A DNA stretch of 64,000 bases from CAVPHV01 sp963821095 (GCA_963821095.1 CAWGCJ010000008.1:1-64000), one strand, 5' to 3'; counted from the stretch's first letter, positions 27,050 through 36,445 are shown. Made by a program: numbers and translations. The notes: generated from the letters alone by a model not told the origin.

Positions 27050-29479
27050 ATGCCCAACGGAGACACCGATCGGATCCGCGTCGTCGAGATCGAACGCGAG
27101 ATGGAGGATTCGTTCCTCGAGTACGCGATGTCGGTCATCGTGTCGCGTGCGCTTCCGGACGTCCGCGACGGCCTGAAACCGGTACACCGCCGCATCCTTT
27201 ACGCGATGTACGACGCCGGGATTCGCCCCGGGACTCCTTTCCGCAAGTGCGCCAGGGTGGTCGGCGATGTGATGGGTTGGTTCCACCCTCACAGCAACGA
27301 CGCCATTTACGACGCCTTGGTCCGCCTCGGCCAGGACTTCTCGTCGCGCTACCCGCTGGTTCAGCCCCAGGGCAACTTCGGTTCCGTCGACGACGGGCCC
27401 GCCGCGATGCGGTACACCGAGACTCGCATGGCCCCCCTCGCGCTGCACCTGCTCGACGGGATCAACGAAGAGACCGTTGACTTCGTGGACAACTATTCGG
27501 GGGAACGCCAGGAGCCGACCGTGCTCCCGGCGCGGTTTCCGAACCTGTTGGCGAACGGCTCGACCGGCATCGCCGTTGGTATGGCAACCAATATCCCGCC
27601 CCACAACCTGCGTGAGGTGATCGATGCGTGCCTGTACGGACTCGATCACCCGGAGGCGACCGCCGAGGACCTTGCCGAATTCGTCAAGGGGCCGGACTTC
27701 CCGACCGGTGGCTACATCGTGGGGACCGCAGGGATTCGTGATGCCCTGCTGACGGGGCGAGGCTCCGTGAAGATGCGGGCCGTCACCGACGTGGTGGAGG
27801 TCAAGAAGAACCGTGTCGCCATCATCATCTCCGAGATCCCCTATCAGGTGAGCATTCGCCGAATCATGGAGAAGATCGCCGAACTGGTCAACAATAAGAC
27901 GATCACCGGCATCAGCGGCCTGCGCGACGAGTCAAACCGCAACGGGATCCGCATCGTCGTCGAACTGAAACGTGACGCCAACGCCCAGGTGGTGCTGAAT
28001 CAGCTCTTCAAGGGGACCGGCCTCGAGGAGAACTTCTCGGTCAACACGGTTGCCCTCGTCGACGGTGTGCCCAAGACGCTGAATCTGGCCGAGATGGTGC
28101 ATCACTACTTGATTCACCAGCTCGAGGTCGTTGTGCGCCGCACGCAATACCGGCTCGAGCAGGCGCGCCAGCGGGCCCACATTGTTGAAGGGCTGCTCAT
28201 TGCCCTCGACAACATCGATGAGGTCGTCCAGATCATCAGAGGCTCCAGCGATGTTGATTCGGCCCGCACCACCCTCATGGAACGCTTTGAGCTGACTGAT
28301 ATCCAGGCCCGCACCATCCTCGACATGCCGCTGCGGCGCCTCACCGCACTCGAGACCGAGAAGCTTCGTGAGGAATACGACGCGTTGATGGAGACTATCG
28401 CCGGGCTGGAGGCGATCCTGGCGAGCGACGAACTGCAACGTGAGGTAGTCGCTGAGGAACTCACTTTGATCCGGGAGAAGTTCGGGGATGCCCGCCGCAG
28501 CCGGATCATCCCCGACCTGGGTGAAATGTCCCTCGAAGACCTGATCGCCGACGAGGAGCTAGTGGTTACGATCACTGCCGCCGGATACGTCAAGGCCGTG
28601 TTGGCGGTGGCCTATCGCACCCAAGGGCGCGGAGGTCGTGGGGTCAAGGGCCAGGACCTGCGCCAGGATGACGTGATCACCCATGTGTTGCATACCTCGG
28701 CGCATGCCTACCTGCTGTTCTTCACCAACCGGGGCAAGGTGTACCGGATGCGGGCGCACCAGCTGCCGCGAAAGGACCGCACCGCCAAGGGTGCCCTGAT
28801 CCAATCGGTCCTCCCGATGGAGCCCGACGAAGTCATCGAGGCGGTCATCGACACTCGTGACTACGAGACATCACGTTTTCTGGTGGCCTTCACGAAGATG
28901 GGCCAGGTCAAGAAGACGAGGTTTGCCGACTACGACTCCCGCAACCAGGTGCTCGTGGCGATCTCGCTCCAAGAAGGTGACGAAGTTGTTGCCGTCCAAG
29001 CCACGACGGGGGACAACGACCTCGTGATGTTCACTCGCAACGGGCAAGGCATCCGATTCAAAGAGAGCGACGTTCGCCCCATGGGCCGCGATACCCGCGG
29101 CGTGCGGGGAATCCGTCTCCGGGAGGGCGACGAGGTGGTTGCCGCCGCCTGCGTCAGCGAGGGAGACGAACTCCTGCTGGTGACCTCGGGAGGCTACGGA
29201 AAGCGAACCAAGGTGGCCGAGTTTCCCTTGCGCAACCGAGGCGGCATCGGGGTGAAGGCGATGAAGCTCACCAGGGTCCGAGGGGTGGTGGTTGGTGCGC
29301 TCGCCGTCTCAGCCGGCGACGAGGCCTTTGTGACTTCGAGCGACGGAATCGTGATCCGACAGGCCATCGACTTGATCAGCCGCCAGCGCCGCGACTCCAC
29401 CGGCGTCAGGGTGATGAACCTCGAAGACGGCGCGGCGATATCCGCCATAGCGCTCGTTCCTCGCGAGGACGACGAGTAG
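27050..29479 (+). CDS. gyrA: DNA gyrase subunit A
   Basis: DNA-cleaving subunit of gyrase. 809 residues: breakage-reunion domain with the catalytic tyrosine in PAAMRYTETRMAPLA, a quinolone-region stretch around HPHSNDAIYDALVRLGQDF, then the six-bladed C-terminal wrapping domain containing the GyrA box QGRGGRG. At the usual serine/alanine quinolone position the sequence reads HSNDAIY, so Asn is present where many species have Gly-Asp; I draw no resistance conclusion. Starts 43 bp after gyrB. Confidence 0.97.
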   Translation: MPNGDTDRIRVVEIEREMEDSFLEYAMSVIVSRALPDVRDGLKPVHRRILYAMYDAGIRPGTPFRKCARVVGDVMGWFHPHSNDAIYDALVRLGQDFSSRYPLVQPQGNFGSVDDGPAAMRYTETRMAPLALHLLDGINEETVDFVDNYSGERQEPTVLPARFPNLLANGSTGIAVGMATNIPPHNLREVIDACLYGLDHPEATAEDLAEFVKGPDFPTGGYIVGTAGIRDALLTGRGSVKMRAVTDVVEVKKNRVAIIISEIPYQVSIRRIMEKIAELVNNKTITGISGLRDESNRNGIRIVVELKRDANAQVVLNQLFKGTGLEENFSVNTVALVDGVPKTLNLAEMVHHYLIHQLEVVVRRTQYRLEQARQRAHIVEGLLIALDNIDEVVQIIRGSSDVDSARTTLMERFELTDIQARTILDMPLRRLTALETEKLREEYDALMETIAGLEAILASDELQREVVAEELTLIREKFGDARRSRIIPDLGEMSLEDLIADEELVVTITAAGYVKAVLAVAYRTQGRGGRGVKGQDLRQDDVITHVLHTSAHAYLLFFTNRGKVYRMRAHQLPRKDRTAKGALIQSVLPMEPDEVIEAVIDTRDYETSRFLVAFTKMGQVKKTRFADYDSRNQVLVAISLQEGDEVVAVQATTGDNDLVMFTRNGQGIRFKESDVRPMGRDTRGVRGIRLREGDEVVAAACVSEGDELLLVTSGGYGKRTKVAEFPLRNRGGIGVKAMKLTRVRGVVVGALAVSAGDEAFVTSSDGIVIRQAIDLISRQRRDSTGVRVMNLEDGAAISAIALVPREDDE

Positions 29480-29576
29480 CGGGAACCAAATGGCGACCCG
29501 ATAGCGTTCAAGCAAAGAACGCCTCGGTTCGAAAAACCGGGGGTACACTCGTCACGTCTTCGAGGAGTTCCAGAAC

Positions 29577-30065
29577 ATGGCAGTCAGACGAGTGCGTCGG
29601 ATCGTTCGCAAGATCGACCCGTGGACTGTGCTCAAGGTCTCGTTGGTGCTCAACGCCATCGGGGCTCTCATCTTTGTGCTTGGCACCTGGGTGGTGTGGT
29701 CGATGTCGCTCCAGCGCGGCATCCCCGACCGGTTTGTTGAGATCTTCGAGAGCCTGACGTTGACGTTTGTGCCCGACGGTCAGTTGTACTTCCGGGTCAT
29801 CGTCATGCTCGCCATCGTCGGTGGCATCGTGATGACCGGGCTGATGACGCTCGGAGCAGTGATGTACAACCTCATCTCAGACATGGTCGGTGGGATCGAG
29901 ATCACCGTACTCGAGGAGACCTACAACCCGATCCCAGCACCGGCTCCGGTCAGGGTGGCACCCGCGGCGCATCGTCCGCCGGCTTCAGGCAACGGCGCAG
30001 GAACCGCAGGTCGATCCGCAGACGCCGAACAGCCCGTATCGGTTCCCCAAGCCAAATCCGGCTAG
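29577..30065 (+). CDS. DUF3566 transmembrane protein
   Basis: 162 residues: RRIVRKIDPWTVLKVSLVLN, a first helix (AIGALIFVLGTWVVWSM), a periplasmic segment, a second helix (VIVMLAIVGGIVMTGLMTLG) and GGIEITVLEE, then a Pro/Ala tail. This is the DUF3566 family found directly after gyrA in actinobacteria (the Rv0007 position in Mycobacterium). Function unknown; the conserved location suggests a tie to cell-cycle or envelope genes. Confidence 0.85.
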   Translation: MAVRRVRRIVRKIDPWTVLKVSLVLNAIGALIFVLGTWVVWSMSLQRGIPDRFVEIFESLTLTFVPDGQLYFRVIVMLAIVGGIVMTGLMTLGAVMYNLISDMVGGIEITVLEETYNPIPAPAPVRVAPAAHRPPASGNGAGTAGRSADAEQPVSVPQAKSG

Positions 30066-30073
30066 CGGCGCCG

Positions 30074-30292
30074 CTAGTCGGCGGCCCGAGCGTCCGCAAC
30101 GATCGTGCGGGCGGCGTCCTCGTCATCCGAACTGACCCACACCTTTGCGGTGCCGACACCGGGAAAGGCGCCACCGATGTCGTCGGCGGTCACCTGAGCC
30201 GCAATACCGGAGTTCTCGAGGTGGGCTCGCAACAGGTCGGCCTCGGGACGGGCGCCAAACTCGGCGATGACGATGAGTTCTGGTTCGGTCAT
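30074..30292 (-). CDS. DUF2007-type small protein
   Basis: 72 residues starting MTEPELIVIAEFGARPEADLL, with a ferredoxin-like alpha/beta pattern (LRAHLENSGIAAQVTADD, AKVWVSSDDEDAARTIVADA). Matches the 'putative signal transducing protein' family, which has no proven function. The ATG at 30292 is used because upstream codons code for nothing recognisable. Convergent with the DUF3566 gene. Confidence 0.75.
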   Translation of the reverse strand: MTEPELIVIAEFGARPEADLLRAHLENSGIAAQVTADDIGGAFPGVGTAKVWVSSDDEDAARTIVADARAAD

Positions 30293-30338
30293 GCGTCCAT
30301 CATACGAACCGCCCGGTTGCTCGGCAGTCTGAGATCGG

Positions 30339-32432
30339 TCAGATGTCTGGAACCACAATCGCGTGGGGAAGCGGGATGCGCGCCGAGGGGCCGCCTGCGA
30401 CGACGTTGATTGGCGCCATGAAGCGAACCTGTTCGATCAGGCAGAGGCTCTCTGCGTCGGCCCTGCAGTAGATCACGGTGACGTCGGCCGTCACCGACGA
30501 CGCCCCGGCGGCGAATTCTGCAGCAATCTCAACAGGGAAGGTCACCCCGGTCAGCGACTGGTTGGCTGCCTCATCCATAGTGACCGCATCTCCGGAGACG
30601 AACCATTGGACCGATGATGGCGCATCTTCGTTGACCTTGTAGCCGGCGGGGAGGACGAACTCGAGTACAAAGGAACCGGGTCCGGGACCCGTTGTGATCG
30701 GAGCCAGTTGGATCACCGTGCCGGCGAAGTCCGCCGCGTCGGGTGGCGGGTTGTAGTTCTCGATGCCCTTCAAGACGAGCGTGGTCGTCGTGCCGGCGGT
30801 GAGGTCGACGACCCGGATGGCGTGATTGTTGGTGTCGGCAACATACAGGGCGTCACCATCGAGAGATAAGCCGCCCGGTTCGTAGAAGAGGGCTGCGGTC
30901 CCATCGGACCAGCCGTGTTCGGCGCCGAAGCGAGTGGTGACGGTGTTGGTGGTGAGGTCGACTTCCTTGATCTTGCTGTTGTAGGTATCGGCGATCAGCA
31001 GCGTCCCGGTTTCCTCCCGGAATACGACGCCGAGCGGGTGTTGCAGCCGAGCCGCGGTCCCTGATCCATCTTCGTCGCCAAACTCAAAGAGATTTTGGTC
31101 ACTGCCGGCAACGATCCCGGTCCTTCCGGCGGCTTCGAGTACGTCGGCGTAGCGGATGGAGCTCGACTCGCTATCGGCGAAGTAGAGGCGTCCTGTGTCG
31201 TCGAACGTCACGCCACTGGGCTGCGCCAATTCCGCTTCGGCCAGGGTGCCGTTCAGGGTGCTCTCTCGGCCGTTCCCGACCAGCGGGGCGACAGTGCCGC
31301 CGACCAGGTCCATCGACCAGATCTGGTGCGAGCCCGCCATTGCGATGTAGAGAACGCCATTGCGCACCGTGAGTCCCCAGGGCGAATTGAGGGCAACTTC
31401 CGGTGCGGAGACGCCGGTCGGCGGGTAGCCGATCGAGCCGGTGCCGACCAGGGTCTCGACGATGCCGGTGGCAACATCCACCGAGCGGACCACGTGATTG
31501 TCGGTGTCCGCAACGTATAGCGTCGTGCCGTCGTCGCTCAACGCCATGCCCTGGGGAGCGTTGAACTGGGCCTCGAGGCCGAAGCCGTTGCGATAGCCGG
31601 ATCGGCCGCTGCCGTATACGTCGAGGATCTCTCCGGTGCCGGGGTCGGCCACCACGATCCGGTTGTGCCCGGTGTCTGCGATGAACAGCCGGTCGGCTGC
31701 GGGGTCGACCAAGACCTTCCCCGGATAACTCAGCACGGTTTCCGGGGCTCCTTCGCTTTCCAAGGCGAAGTCAATCGGCGTCGTGTCGAGTTCGTCCTTT
31801 GCGGCGAATTCTGCCACCAGTGACTCCATGATGGGGGCCACCTTGGCGTAGACCCCTTCACCTGAGTCGCCGCCGACCACGTTGCCGGCAGGGTCGATCA
31901 GCACGACCGTTGGCCAGGCGTTGACGCCCCAGGTTTGCCAAATCTCGAAGTCGCGGTCGTTGACGACGGGGTGCTCGAGTTCGTACCGCAGGATCACCTG
32001 CCGAATGTTGTCGGTTGCCGACTCGTTGACGAACTTGGCCGAGTGGACCCCGATGACAACCAACTCGTCGGGATACTCGGCCTCGAGCCGCTCCAGGTCG
32101 GGGATGATGTGGATGCAGTTGATGCACCCATACGTCCAGAAATCCAGCAGAACGACCTTGCCGCGGAGGGACTCCAACGTGAGAGGAGTGTCGGTGTTGA
32201 GCCAGTCGAGGCCCTCGGGAAACTCGGGCGCCGGGGTGGTTCCAGCGTAGGAGACGGCGTCTGCGGAGTCGGACTCGCCGTCTCCGGCTGGTTCGTCGCT
32301 CTCGAGCGACTCGGTGGGGAAGGTCGTGCCGATGGCGGTCGTGGTGGTTTCGTCGCTGTCTCCGTCGCTACCGGAACAGCCCACAGCTGCGAGGGCCAAG
32401 ATCGTCAGGAGGATGCCGAGACGTCGTTGCAT
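30339..32432 (-). CDS. Lipoprotein with thioredoxin-like domain and NHL beta-propeller (NHLRC2-like)
   Basis: 697 residues. Signal with lipobox AAVGC, so anchored outside the membrane. Residues about 70-230 form a TlpA/thioredoxin fold (SLRGKVVLLDFWTYGCINCI), redox motif CINC, with the cis-proline segment NAWPTVVLID. Residues about 245-560 are NHL repeats (DTGHNRIVVADPGTGEI, DTDNHVVRSVD, DTYNSKIKEVD, DTNNHAIRVVD), a six-bladed propeller. A C-terminal beta domain with a Cys pair (YCRADAESLC) ends it. The same order occurs in animal NHLRC2. Probably a thiol oxidoreductase or a redox sensor for exported partners. The ATG at 32432 gives the best signal peptide. Confidence 0.85.
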   Translation of the reverse strand: MQRRLGILLTILALAAVGCSGSDGDSDETTTTAIGTTFPTESLESDEPAGDGESDSADAVSYAGTTPAPEFPEGLDWLNTDTPLTLESLRGKVVLLDFWTYGCINCIHIIPDLERLEAEYPDELVVIGVHSAKFVNESATDNIRQVILRYELEHPVVNDRDFEIWQTWGVNAWPTVVLIDPAGNVVGGDSGEGVYAKVAPIMESLVAEFAAKDELDTTPIDFALESEGAPETVLSYPGKVLVDPAADRLFIADTGHNRIVVADPGTGEILDVYGSGRSGYRNGFGLEAQFNAPQGMALSDDGTTLYVADTDNHVVRSVDVATGIVETLVGTGSIGYPPTGVSAPEVALNSPWGLTVRNGVLYIAMAGSHQIWSMDLVGGTVAPLVGNGRESTLNGTLAEAELAQPSGVTFDDTGRLYFADSESSSIRYADVLEAAGRTGIVAGSDQNLFEFGDEDGSGTAARLQHPLGVVFREETGTLLIADTYNSKIKEVDLTTNTVTTRFGAEHGWSDGTAALFYEPGGLSLDGDALYVADTNNHAIRVVDLTAGTTTTLVLKGIENYNPPPDAADFAGTVIQLAPITTGPGPGSFVLEFVLPAGYKVNEDAPSSVQWFVSGDAVTMDEAANQSLTGVTFPVEIAAEFAAGASSVTADVTVIYCRADAESLCLIEQVRFMAPINVVAGGPSARIPLPHAIVVPDI

Positions 32433-32484
32433 GACCGCATTCAACCCCGCCTGGAGGTCTATGGGGCGAGTGTTCACCGATTCT

Positions 32485-33246
32485 TCATGGCCCCGAGTCG
32501 CGCAATGAGTATGAGGCCACGCCGAGTCCCGCCTTCAATGCCTCGGCGAGGAAGGCCTCTGCAGCGGTATCTGCTCGTTGCAGACCCGATGGATAGGCGT
32601 CCCGTGCAACGGCGAGTGCTCCGGCAGTGAGGGCCAGAGCCTCGAGGTGGGTGGCGAGGTCGGCGACGCCGACGATCCGAGTGATGACGCCGGCATCGGT
32701 CGCCGAGGTAACGCGGGCCACGGCTGCGGCCCAGTCACCGTTCAGCGGGGCTGCAAAGGCTCGCCACTTGCCAGCCGGGCGCGGTCTGGCCCAACGCGAA
32801 CCGACTGGTTCGGGAAAGGGGATTGCCTCTCCGCGGCGCAGCGGCTTGCCCGGTTCCGTCCAGGCCACCATTTCGTCCATGACGGTTCCGCCGCGGGCCG
32901 TTTCGTGGGCTACCAACGACGGAGCGATGCCGCTGGCCAGGTTGGCGCCGGCCAATAGGGATGTCGCCCGCAGCCCGTACTCGGCGTCGTGGTCGGCGCG
33001 GGTGATCTCCTGCCATACGACACAGGAGATCCCGGCCTCGGCGGCGCGGCGAATGAGCGGTTCGGGATCTTCCGCATCCGTGACGGCCACATCGAAGCCG
33101 CTGAGGTCCTCGACTCGAGCGAGGCGTGGATCGTTGAGCCGCGGGGTGCGGTCGACGAGACCCAACCCGGTGAGGTCCCGTTCGGCCAGGAGGATACGAC
33201 CCGTCCGGAGCCCGACCTCGCCCGTGTGCTCGAGGGCGATGCGCAT
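32485..33246 (-). CDS. Hypothetical protein, Rossmann-like N-terminus
   Basis: 253 residues. The N-terminus (MRIALEHTGEVGLRTGRIL, then DVAVTDAEDPEPLIRRAAEAGISCV) resembles a nucleotide-binding alpha/beta start such as in saccharopine-dehydrogenase-like proteins, but the glycine loop is not canonical. A conserved-looking segment, LLAGANLASGIAPSLVAHE, follows. No catalytic residues can be assigned. Starts two bases after the stop of a 41-residue membrane peptide gene, so the two are probably coupled. Confidence 0.6.
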   Translation of the reverse strand: MRIALEHTGEVGLRTGRILLAERDLTGLGLVDRTPRLNDPRLARVEDLSGFDVAVTDAEDPEPLIRRAAEAGISCVVWQEITRADHDAEYGLRATSLLAGANLASGIAPSLVAHETARGGTVMDEMVAWTEPGKPLRRGEAIPFPEPVGSRWARPRPAGKWRAFAAPLNGDWAAAVARVTSATDAGVITRIVGVADLATHLEALALTAGALAVARDAYPSGLQRADTAAEAFLAEALKAGLGVASYSLRDSGP

Positions 33247-33248
33247 AC

Positions 33249-33374
33249 TCAGCGCGCAGCGGGTTCGTGATCGGTCGGATGCCAGTCACCCGCCGGTTTG
33301 GGGTGTCTTACCGGACGCCTGAGAAAGGCAACCACACCGAGGGCGACCGCGATGGCGACGAGAATACGCTTCAT
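33249..33374 (-). CDS. 41-residue single-helix membrane peptide
   Basis: Reads MKRILVAIAVALGVVAFLRR followed by PVRHPKPAGDWHPTDHEPAA and a final Arg: a basic start, one hydrophobic helix and a His/Pro-rich polar tail. Its TGA is followed two bases later by the ATG of the 253-residue protein, which supports real translation and coupling. No clear ribosome site. Function unknown. Confidence 0.55.
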   Translation of the reverse strand: MKRILVAIAVALGVVAFLRRPVRHPKPAGDWHPTDHEPAAR

Positions 33375-33419
33375 TTTGGGAATCGTAGCGGTGCCCGGGC
33401 GGAGTGGCGGGATCGGGAA

Positions 33420-33560
33420 GGGGTCCGTATGCTCCGACTCCTGAGTCCACGGACTCGGAAGCCGTCTGAAGAGCGAAATCCGGTGAGATTCCGGTGCTGT
33501 CCCGCAACTGTGATGCCCCTCCGGGGGACAAGTCAGGTCGCCTCTCCAGATGGTTGTGGA
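33420..33560 (+). promoter_or_regulatory. Cobalamin riboswitch aptamer
   Basis: The conserved core is plain: GAAATCCGGTGAGATTCCGG at 33475-33494, then GCTGTCCCGCAACTGTGA, then a B12-box-like AGTCAGGTCGCC at about 33531. It lies just upstream of an ABC uptake operon and should bind adenosyl- or aquocobalamin. Confidence 0.92.
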
Positions 33561-33623
33561 TGAGCCCTCGGAGGAGGGGTGAAACCCGCAACTGCCGCCT
33601 CCTCCACTGAGAGGAGGCCCGTG
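33561..33623 (+). promoter_or_regulatory. Expression platform masking the btuF ribosome site
   Basis: GGAGGAGG (33570-33577), CCTCCTCC (33598-33605) and the Shine-Dalgarno GAGGAGG (33611-33617) can pair in two exclusive ways. The C-rich block either pairs with the upstream GGAGGAGG, freeing the ribosome site, or pairs with the ribosome site. This is a translational switch layout six bases before the ATG. Confidence 0.7.
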
Positions 33624-34616
33624 ATGAACCGTTCCCTCGCCGTTGTTGCCGCGCTGTTGATGGTGTCCATGGCGGCGTGCGGAAGCGAGCCGACGGCGGT
33701 CACCACCACCACCACGGCCGTTCCCGCCGCCACGACGGCGACCACGACGACGGCGGCGAGCCCGACAACTGCAGCAGCGGCGGCATTTCCGGTTGTCGTC
33801 AGCAGCGATCGGGGAAGCACCACCATTGGAGCGTCACCGCGTCGGATCGTGGCACTGTCGGCGACGCACGTCGAGATGTTGTTTGCGATCGGAGCCGGAG
33901 ATCAGGTGATCGCCGGCGATCTCTACTCGAACTACCCGGATGAGGCTGCGGACCTGACCCTGGTGGATTCGTTCAACCTCAATCTCGAGGCGCTGATCGA
34001 CCTTGATCCGGACCTCGTCATCCTGTCATTCGACCCCGGTGAGGCGGTGTCTGCGCTGGACGCGGTGGGGATCCCCACCCTGCTGTTTGGCACGCCGCTC
34101 GACCTCGACGGTGTCTACGACCAGATCAAGAGCCTCGGCATGGCTACCGGGCACGAGGCTGAAGCGGCCGGCCTCCGCCTCGAGATGGAGGCTGCGATCG
34201 CCGCCACGGTCGCGGCGGTTGGTCCGGCCGGTGCCGGAGTCACTTACTACCACGAGACCGATCCGTTCAGTTTCTACACGCCGAACTCGAAGTCGTTCAT
34301 CGGAACGCTGTACGCCCTGCTTGGTATGGAGAACATCGCCGATGCGGCAGCCGACGACTTCGGCTCGGGTTTTCCTCAGCTCTCGCCCGAGTACATCATC
34401 GCCGCCGACCCAGCCATCATCTTTCTTGGGGGAGGCTTCGAGGATGAAGCCAGCGTCGCCTCCCGCGATGGGTGGAACACGATGACCGCCGTCGCCGACG
34501 GGCAGGTTGTCGTTCTCGACTACGACATGGCGAGCCGGTGGGGGCCGCGGGTGCCCGATTTGCTCGAGGACATAGCCGAAGGAGTGCTCTCCTATCTCCA
34601 GGAGAGGTCCGGCTAG
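33624..34616 (+). CDS. btuF: Cobalamin-type ABC transporter substrate-binding lipoprotein
   Basis: 330 residues. Signal peptide with lipobox SMAAC, a Thr/Ala linker, then the periplasmic-binding fold of the BtuF/FepB class (RRIVALSATHVEMLFAIGAG, LIDLDPDLVILSFDP, TAVADGQVVVLDYDMAS). The upstream B12 riboswitch supports corrinoid as the ligand; such proteins can also bind haem or siderophores. The downstream permease start overlaps the stop by one base. Confidence 0.88.
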   Translation: MNRSLAVVAALLMVSMAACGSEPTAVTTTTTAVPAATTATTTTAASPTTAAAAAFPVVVSSDRGSTTIGASPRRIVALSATHVEMLFAIGAGDQVIAGDLYSNYPDEAADLTLVDSFNLNLEALIDLDPDLVILSFDPGEAVSALDAVGIPTLLFGTPLDLDGVYDQIKSLGMATGHEAEAAGLRLEMEAAIAATVAAVGPAGAGVTYYHETDPFSFYTPNSKSFIGTLYALLGMENIADAAADDFGSGFPQLSPEYIIAADPAIIFLGGGFEDEASVASRDGWNTMTAVADGQVVVLDYDMASRWGPRVPDLLEDIAEGVLSYLQERSG

Positions 34617-35662
34617 TGGCCGCTACTCTCGTCCCGGGCGCGTCGCACCGCCGTGCACTGGCGGCGGGAGTGGCCGGCGGTGCTCTGGTGGTGGCGGCGC
34701 TGCTCGGTGTCGGCATCGGGCCGGTCGGTTTGCGGCCGATTGCGGTGGTCGGTGAGATACTCGATCGGATCCCCTTTGTGGGGATCGAGTCGGGACTCAC
34801 GGATCGGCACCAAGCGATCCTGTGGGAGTTGCGGGTACCCCGCGTCGTGCTCGCAGGCCTGGTAGGCGGAACGCTGGCGATGGCGGGCGGGTCCTACCAG
34901 GGCGTGTTCCGCAATCCGCTGGCCGATCCCTATCTACTCGGCGTGGCAGCCGGCGCCGGATTGGGGGCGACGGCCGCTATCAACGCCGGGGCGGATTCGG
35001 GGAACTGGATTCTCCCGCTGGCAGCCTTTGTGGGTGGCCTCGTTGCCGTTGCCGCCACCTATGCGCTGGGCCGGATCGGGGGCGGGCGCACCACCACCGC
35101 AACGCTGATCCTCGCCGGAGTTGCCGTCGCCTCGTTCTTCACCTCGGTACAGATCTTCGCCCAACAGCTGGCGTCGGATCGGATCCGAGAGGTCTATTCA
35201 TGGATCTTGGGCAGATTGACGACGGTGGGATGGTCGGAGGTTGTCGTCCTGCTGCCGTTCGCCGTGGTCGCCGGAGCCATCTTGATCTCGCACGGCCGGC
35301 ATCTCGACGTGCTTGCTGTCGGCGAGGAAGAGGCTTCAACCCTTGGGATGAGGGCGAGTCGGGTGAGGCTCACCATCGTGATCGCGGCCACGCTGGCGAC
35401 CGCGGCTGCCGTATCGGTCAGCGGCCTGATCGGGTTCGTGGGCATCATCGTTCCCCATGCGGTGCGTCGCATCACCGGGACGAGCTATCGAGCCATCCTG
35501 CCGGTATCGCTGCTGGCGGGCGCGGCGTTCTTGATCCTGGCCGATTTGATCGCCCGCACCGTGATTGCCCCATCTGAGATTCCGGTCGGGGTGGTGACCG
35601 CGTTCGTTGGCGCCCCGTTTTTTGCTCTGATCCTGGCGCGGACAAGGAGAGGGCTGGCGTGA
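34616..35662 (+). CDS. btuC: Cobalamin-type ABC transporter permease (FecCD family)
   Basis: 348 residues with about ten hydrophobic helices. Family marks: ELRVPRVVLAGLVGGTLAMAGG, NPLADPYLLGVAAGAGLG, and GLIGFVGIIVPHAVRRITG, the coupling helix to the ATPase. GTG start inside the btuF stop (TAGTG) with GGAGAGG upstream. Forms the transmembrane channel of the importer. Confidence 0.92.
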   Translation: MAATLVPGASHRRALAAGVAGGALVVAALLGVGIGPVGLRPIAVVGEILDRIPFVGIESGLTDRHQAILWELRVPRVVLAGLVGGTLAMAGGSYQGVFRNPLADPYLLGVAAGAGLGATAAINAGADSGNWILPLAAFVGGLVAVAATYALGRIGGGRTTTATLILAGVAVASFFTSVQIFAQQLASDRIREVYSWILGRLTTVGWSEVVVLLPFAVVAGAILISHGRHLDVLAVGEEEASTLGMRASRVRLTIVIAATLATAAAVSVSGLIGFVGIIVPHAVRRITGTSYRAILPVSLLAGAAFLILADLIARTVIAPSEIPVGVVTAFVGAPFFALILARTRRGLA

Positions 35663-36438
35663 GTGTCCTCATGTGTGCCGAGGTCGAGGCGGCCTACAAC
35701 GGGTCCCGAGTACTCGCCGGCGTGACGCTGCACGTCGATCCCGGCGAATGGGTGGCGTTGATCGGACCGAACGGTGCCGGCAAGTCGACCCTGCTGAGGG
35801 TCGTCGCCGGGGTGATGGCCCCCGCAGCGGGCGAGGTCACGATCGGGGGCGAGCCGGTCGATGCGATGACCCGCCGGGCGGCGGCGCGACGTGTTGCCAT
35901 GGTGCCGCAGACGCCGACGATTCCCGAAGGTATGACCGTCCGTGAGTACGTCCTGCTCGGTCGGACGCCGTACATCTCGTATTGGGGATCAGAATCGGCC
36001 GAGGATGTGGCCAAGGTGACGACCATCCTGGCGCGCCTCGACCTCGACCGACTGGGCCATCGTCCGATGCAGGCCCTCAGCGGGGGAGAGCGGCAGCGGG
36101 TTGTGCTGGCGAGGGCGCTGGCGCAGGAGGCCGGGCTGCTTCTGCTGGACGAACCGACGGCTGCCCTCGACCTGGGCCACCAGCAACAGGTGCTCGATCA
36201 TGTCGACGAATTGCGCCGCTCGAGCAGCATCGGGGTGCTGAGCGCTATGCACGATCTGACTTTGGCGGCGCACTATGCGGACCGATTGGTGCTCATCGAC
36301 CGGGGGGTTGTCGTCGCTTCAGGCACCGCCGGGGAAGTGCTGACCGCAGCGCATCTCGATGCCCATTTTGGGGCTGCGGTGAGCATCCTGCATGACGCCG
36401 ACGGGAGGCTCATCGTCGCTCCCCGTCGTCCGGCGTAG
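35659..36438 (+). CDS. btuD: Cobalamin-type ABC transporter ATPase
   Basis: 259 residues: Walker A IGPNGAGKSTLLRVVAG, Q-loop VPQTPTIPEGM, signature LSGGERQRVVLARALAQEA, Walker B LLLLDEPTAALDLGHQ and switch His in SAMHDLTLAAHYADR. Overlaps btuC by four bases, completing a three-gene importer under the riboswitch. Confidence 0.93.
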   Translation: MSVLMCAEVEAAYNGSRVLAGVTLHVDPGEWVALIGPNGAGKSTLLRVVAGVMAPAAGEVTIGGEPVDAMTRRAAARRVAMVPQTPTIPEGMTVREYVLLGRTPYISYWGSESAEDVAKVTTILARLDLDRLGHRPMQALSGGERQRVVLARALAQEAGLLLLDEPTAALDLGHQQQVLDHVDELRRSSSIGVLSAMHDLTLAAHYADRLVLIDRGVVVASGTAGEVLTAAHLDAHFGAAVSILHDADGRLIVAPRRPA

Positions 36439-36445
36439 ACGTGCC

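Noticed and set aside
29480..29576. Possible tRNA downstream of gyrA, where other actinobacteria carry tRNA-Ile/Ala
   Set aside because: A GGTTCGA-like stretch is present, but no acceptor or anticodon stem can be formed.
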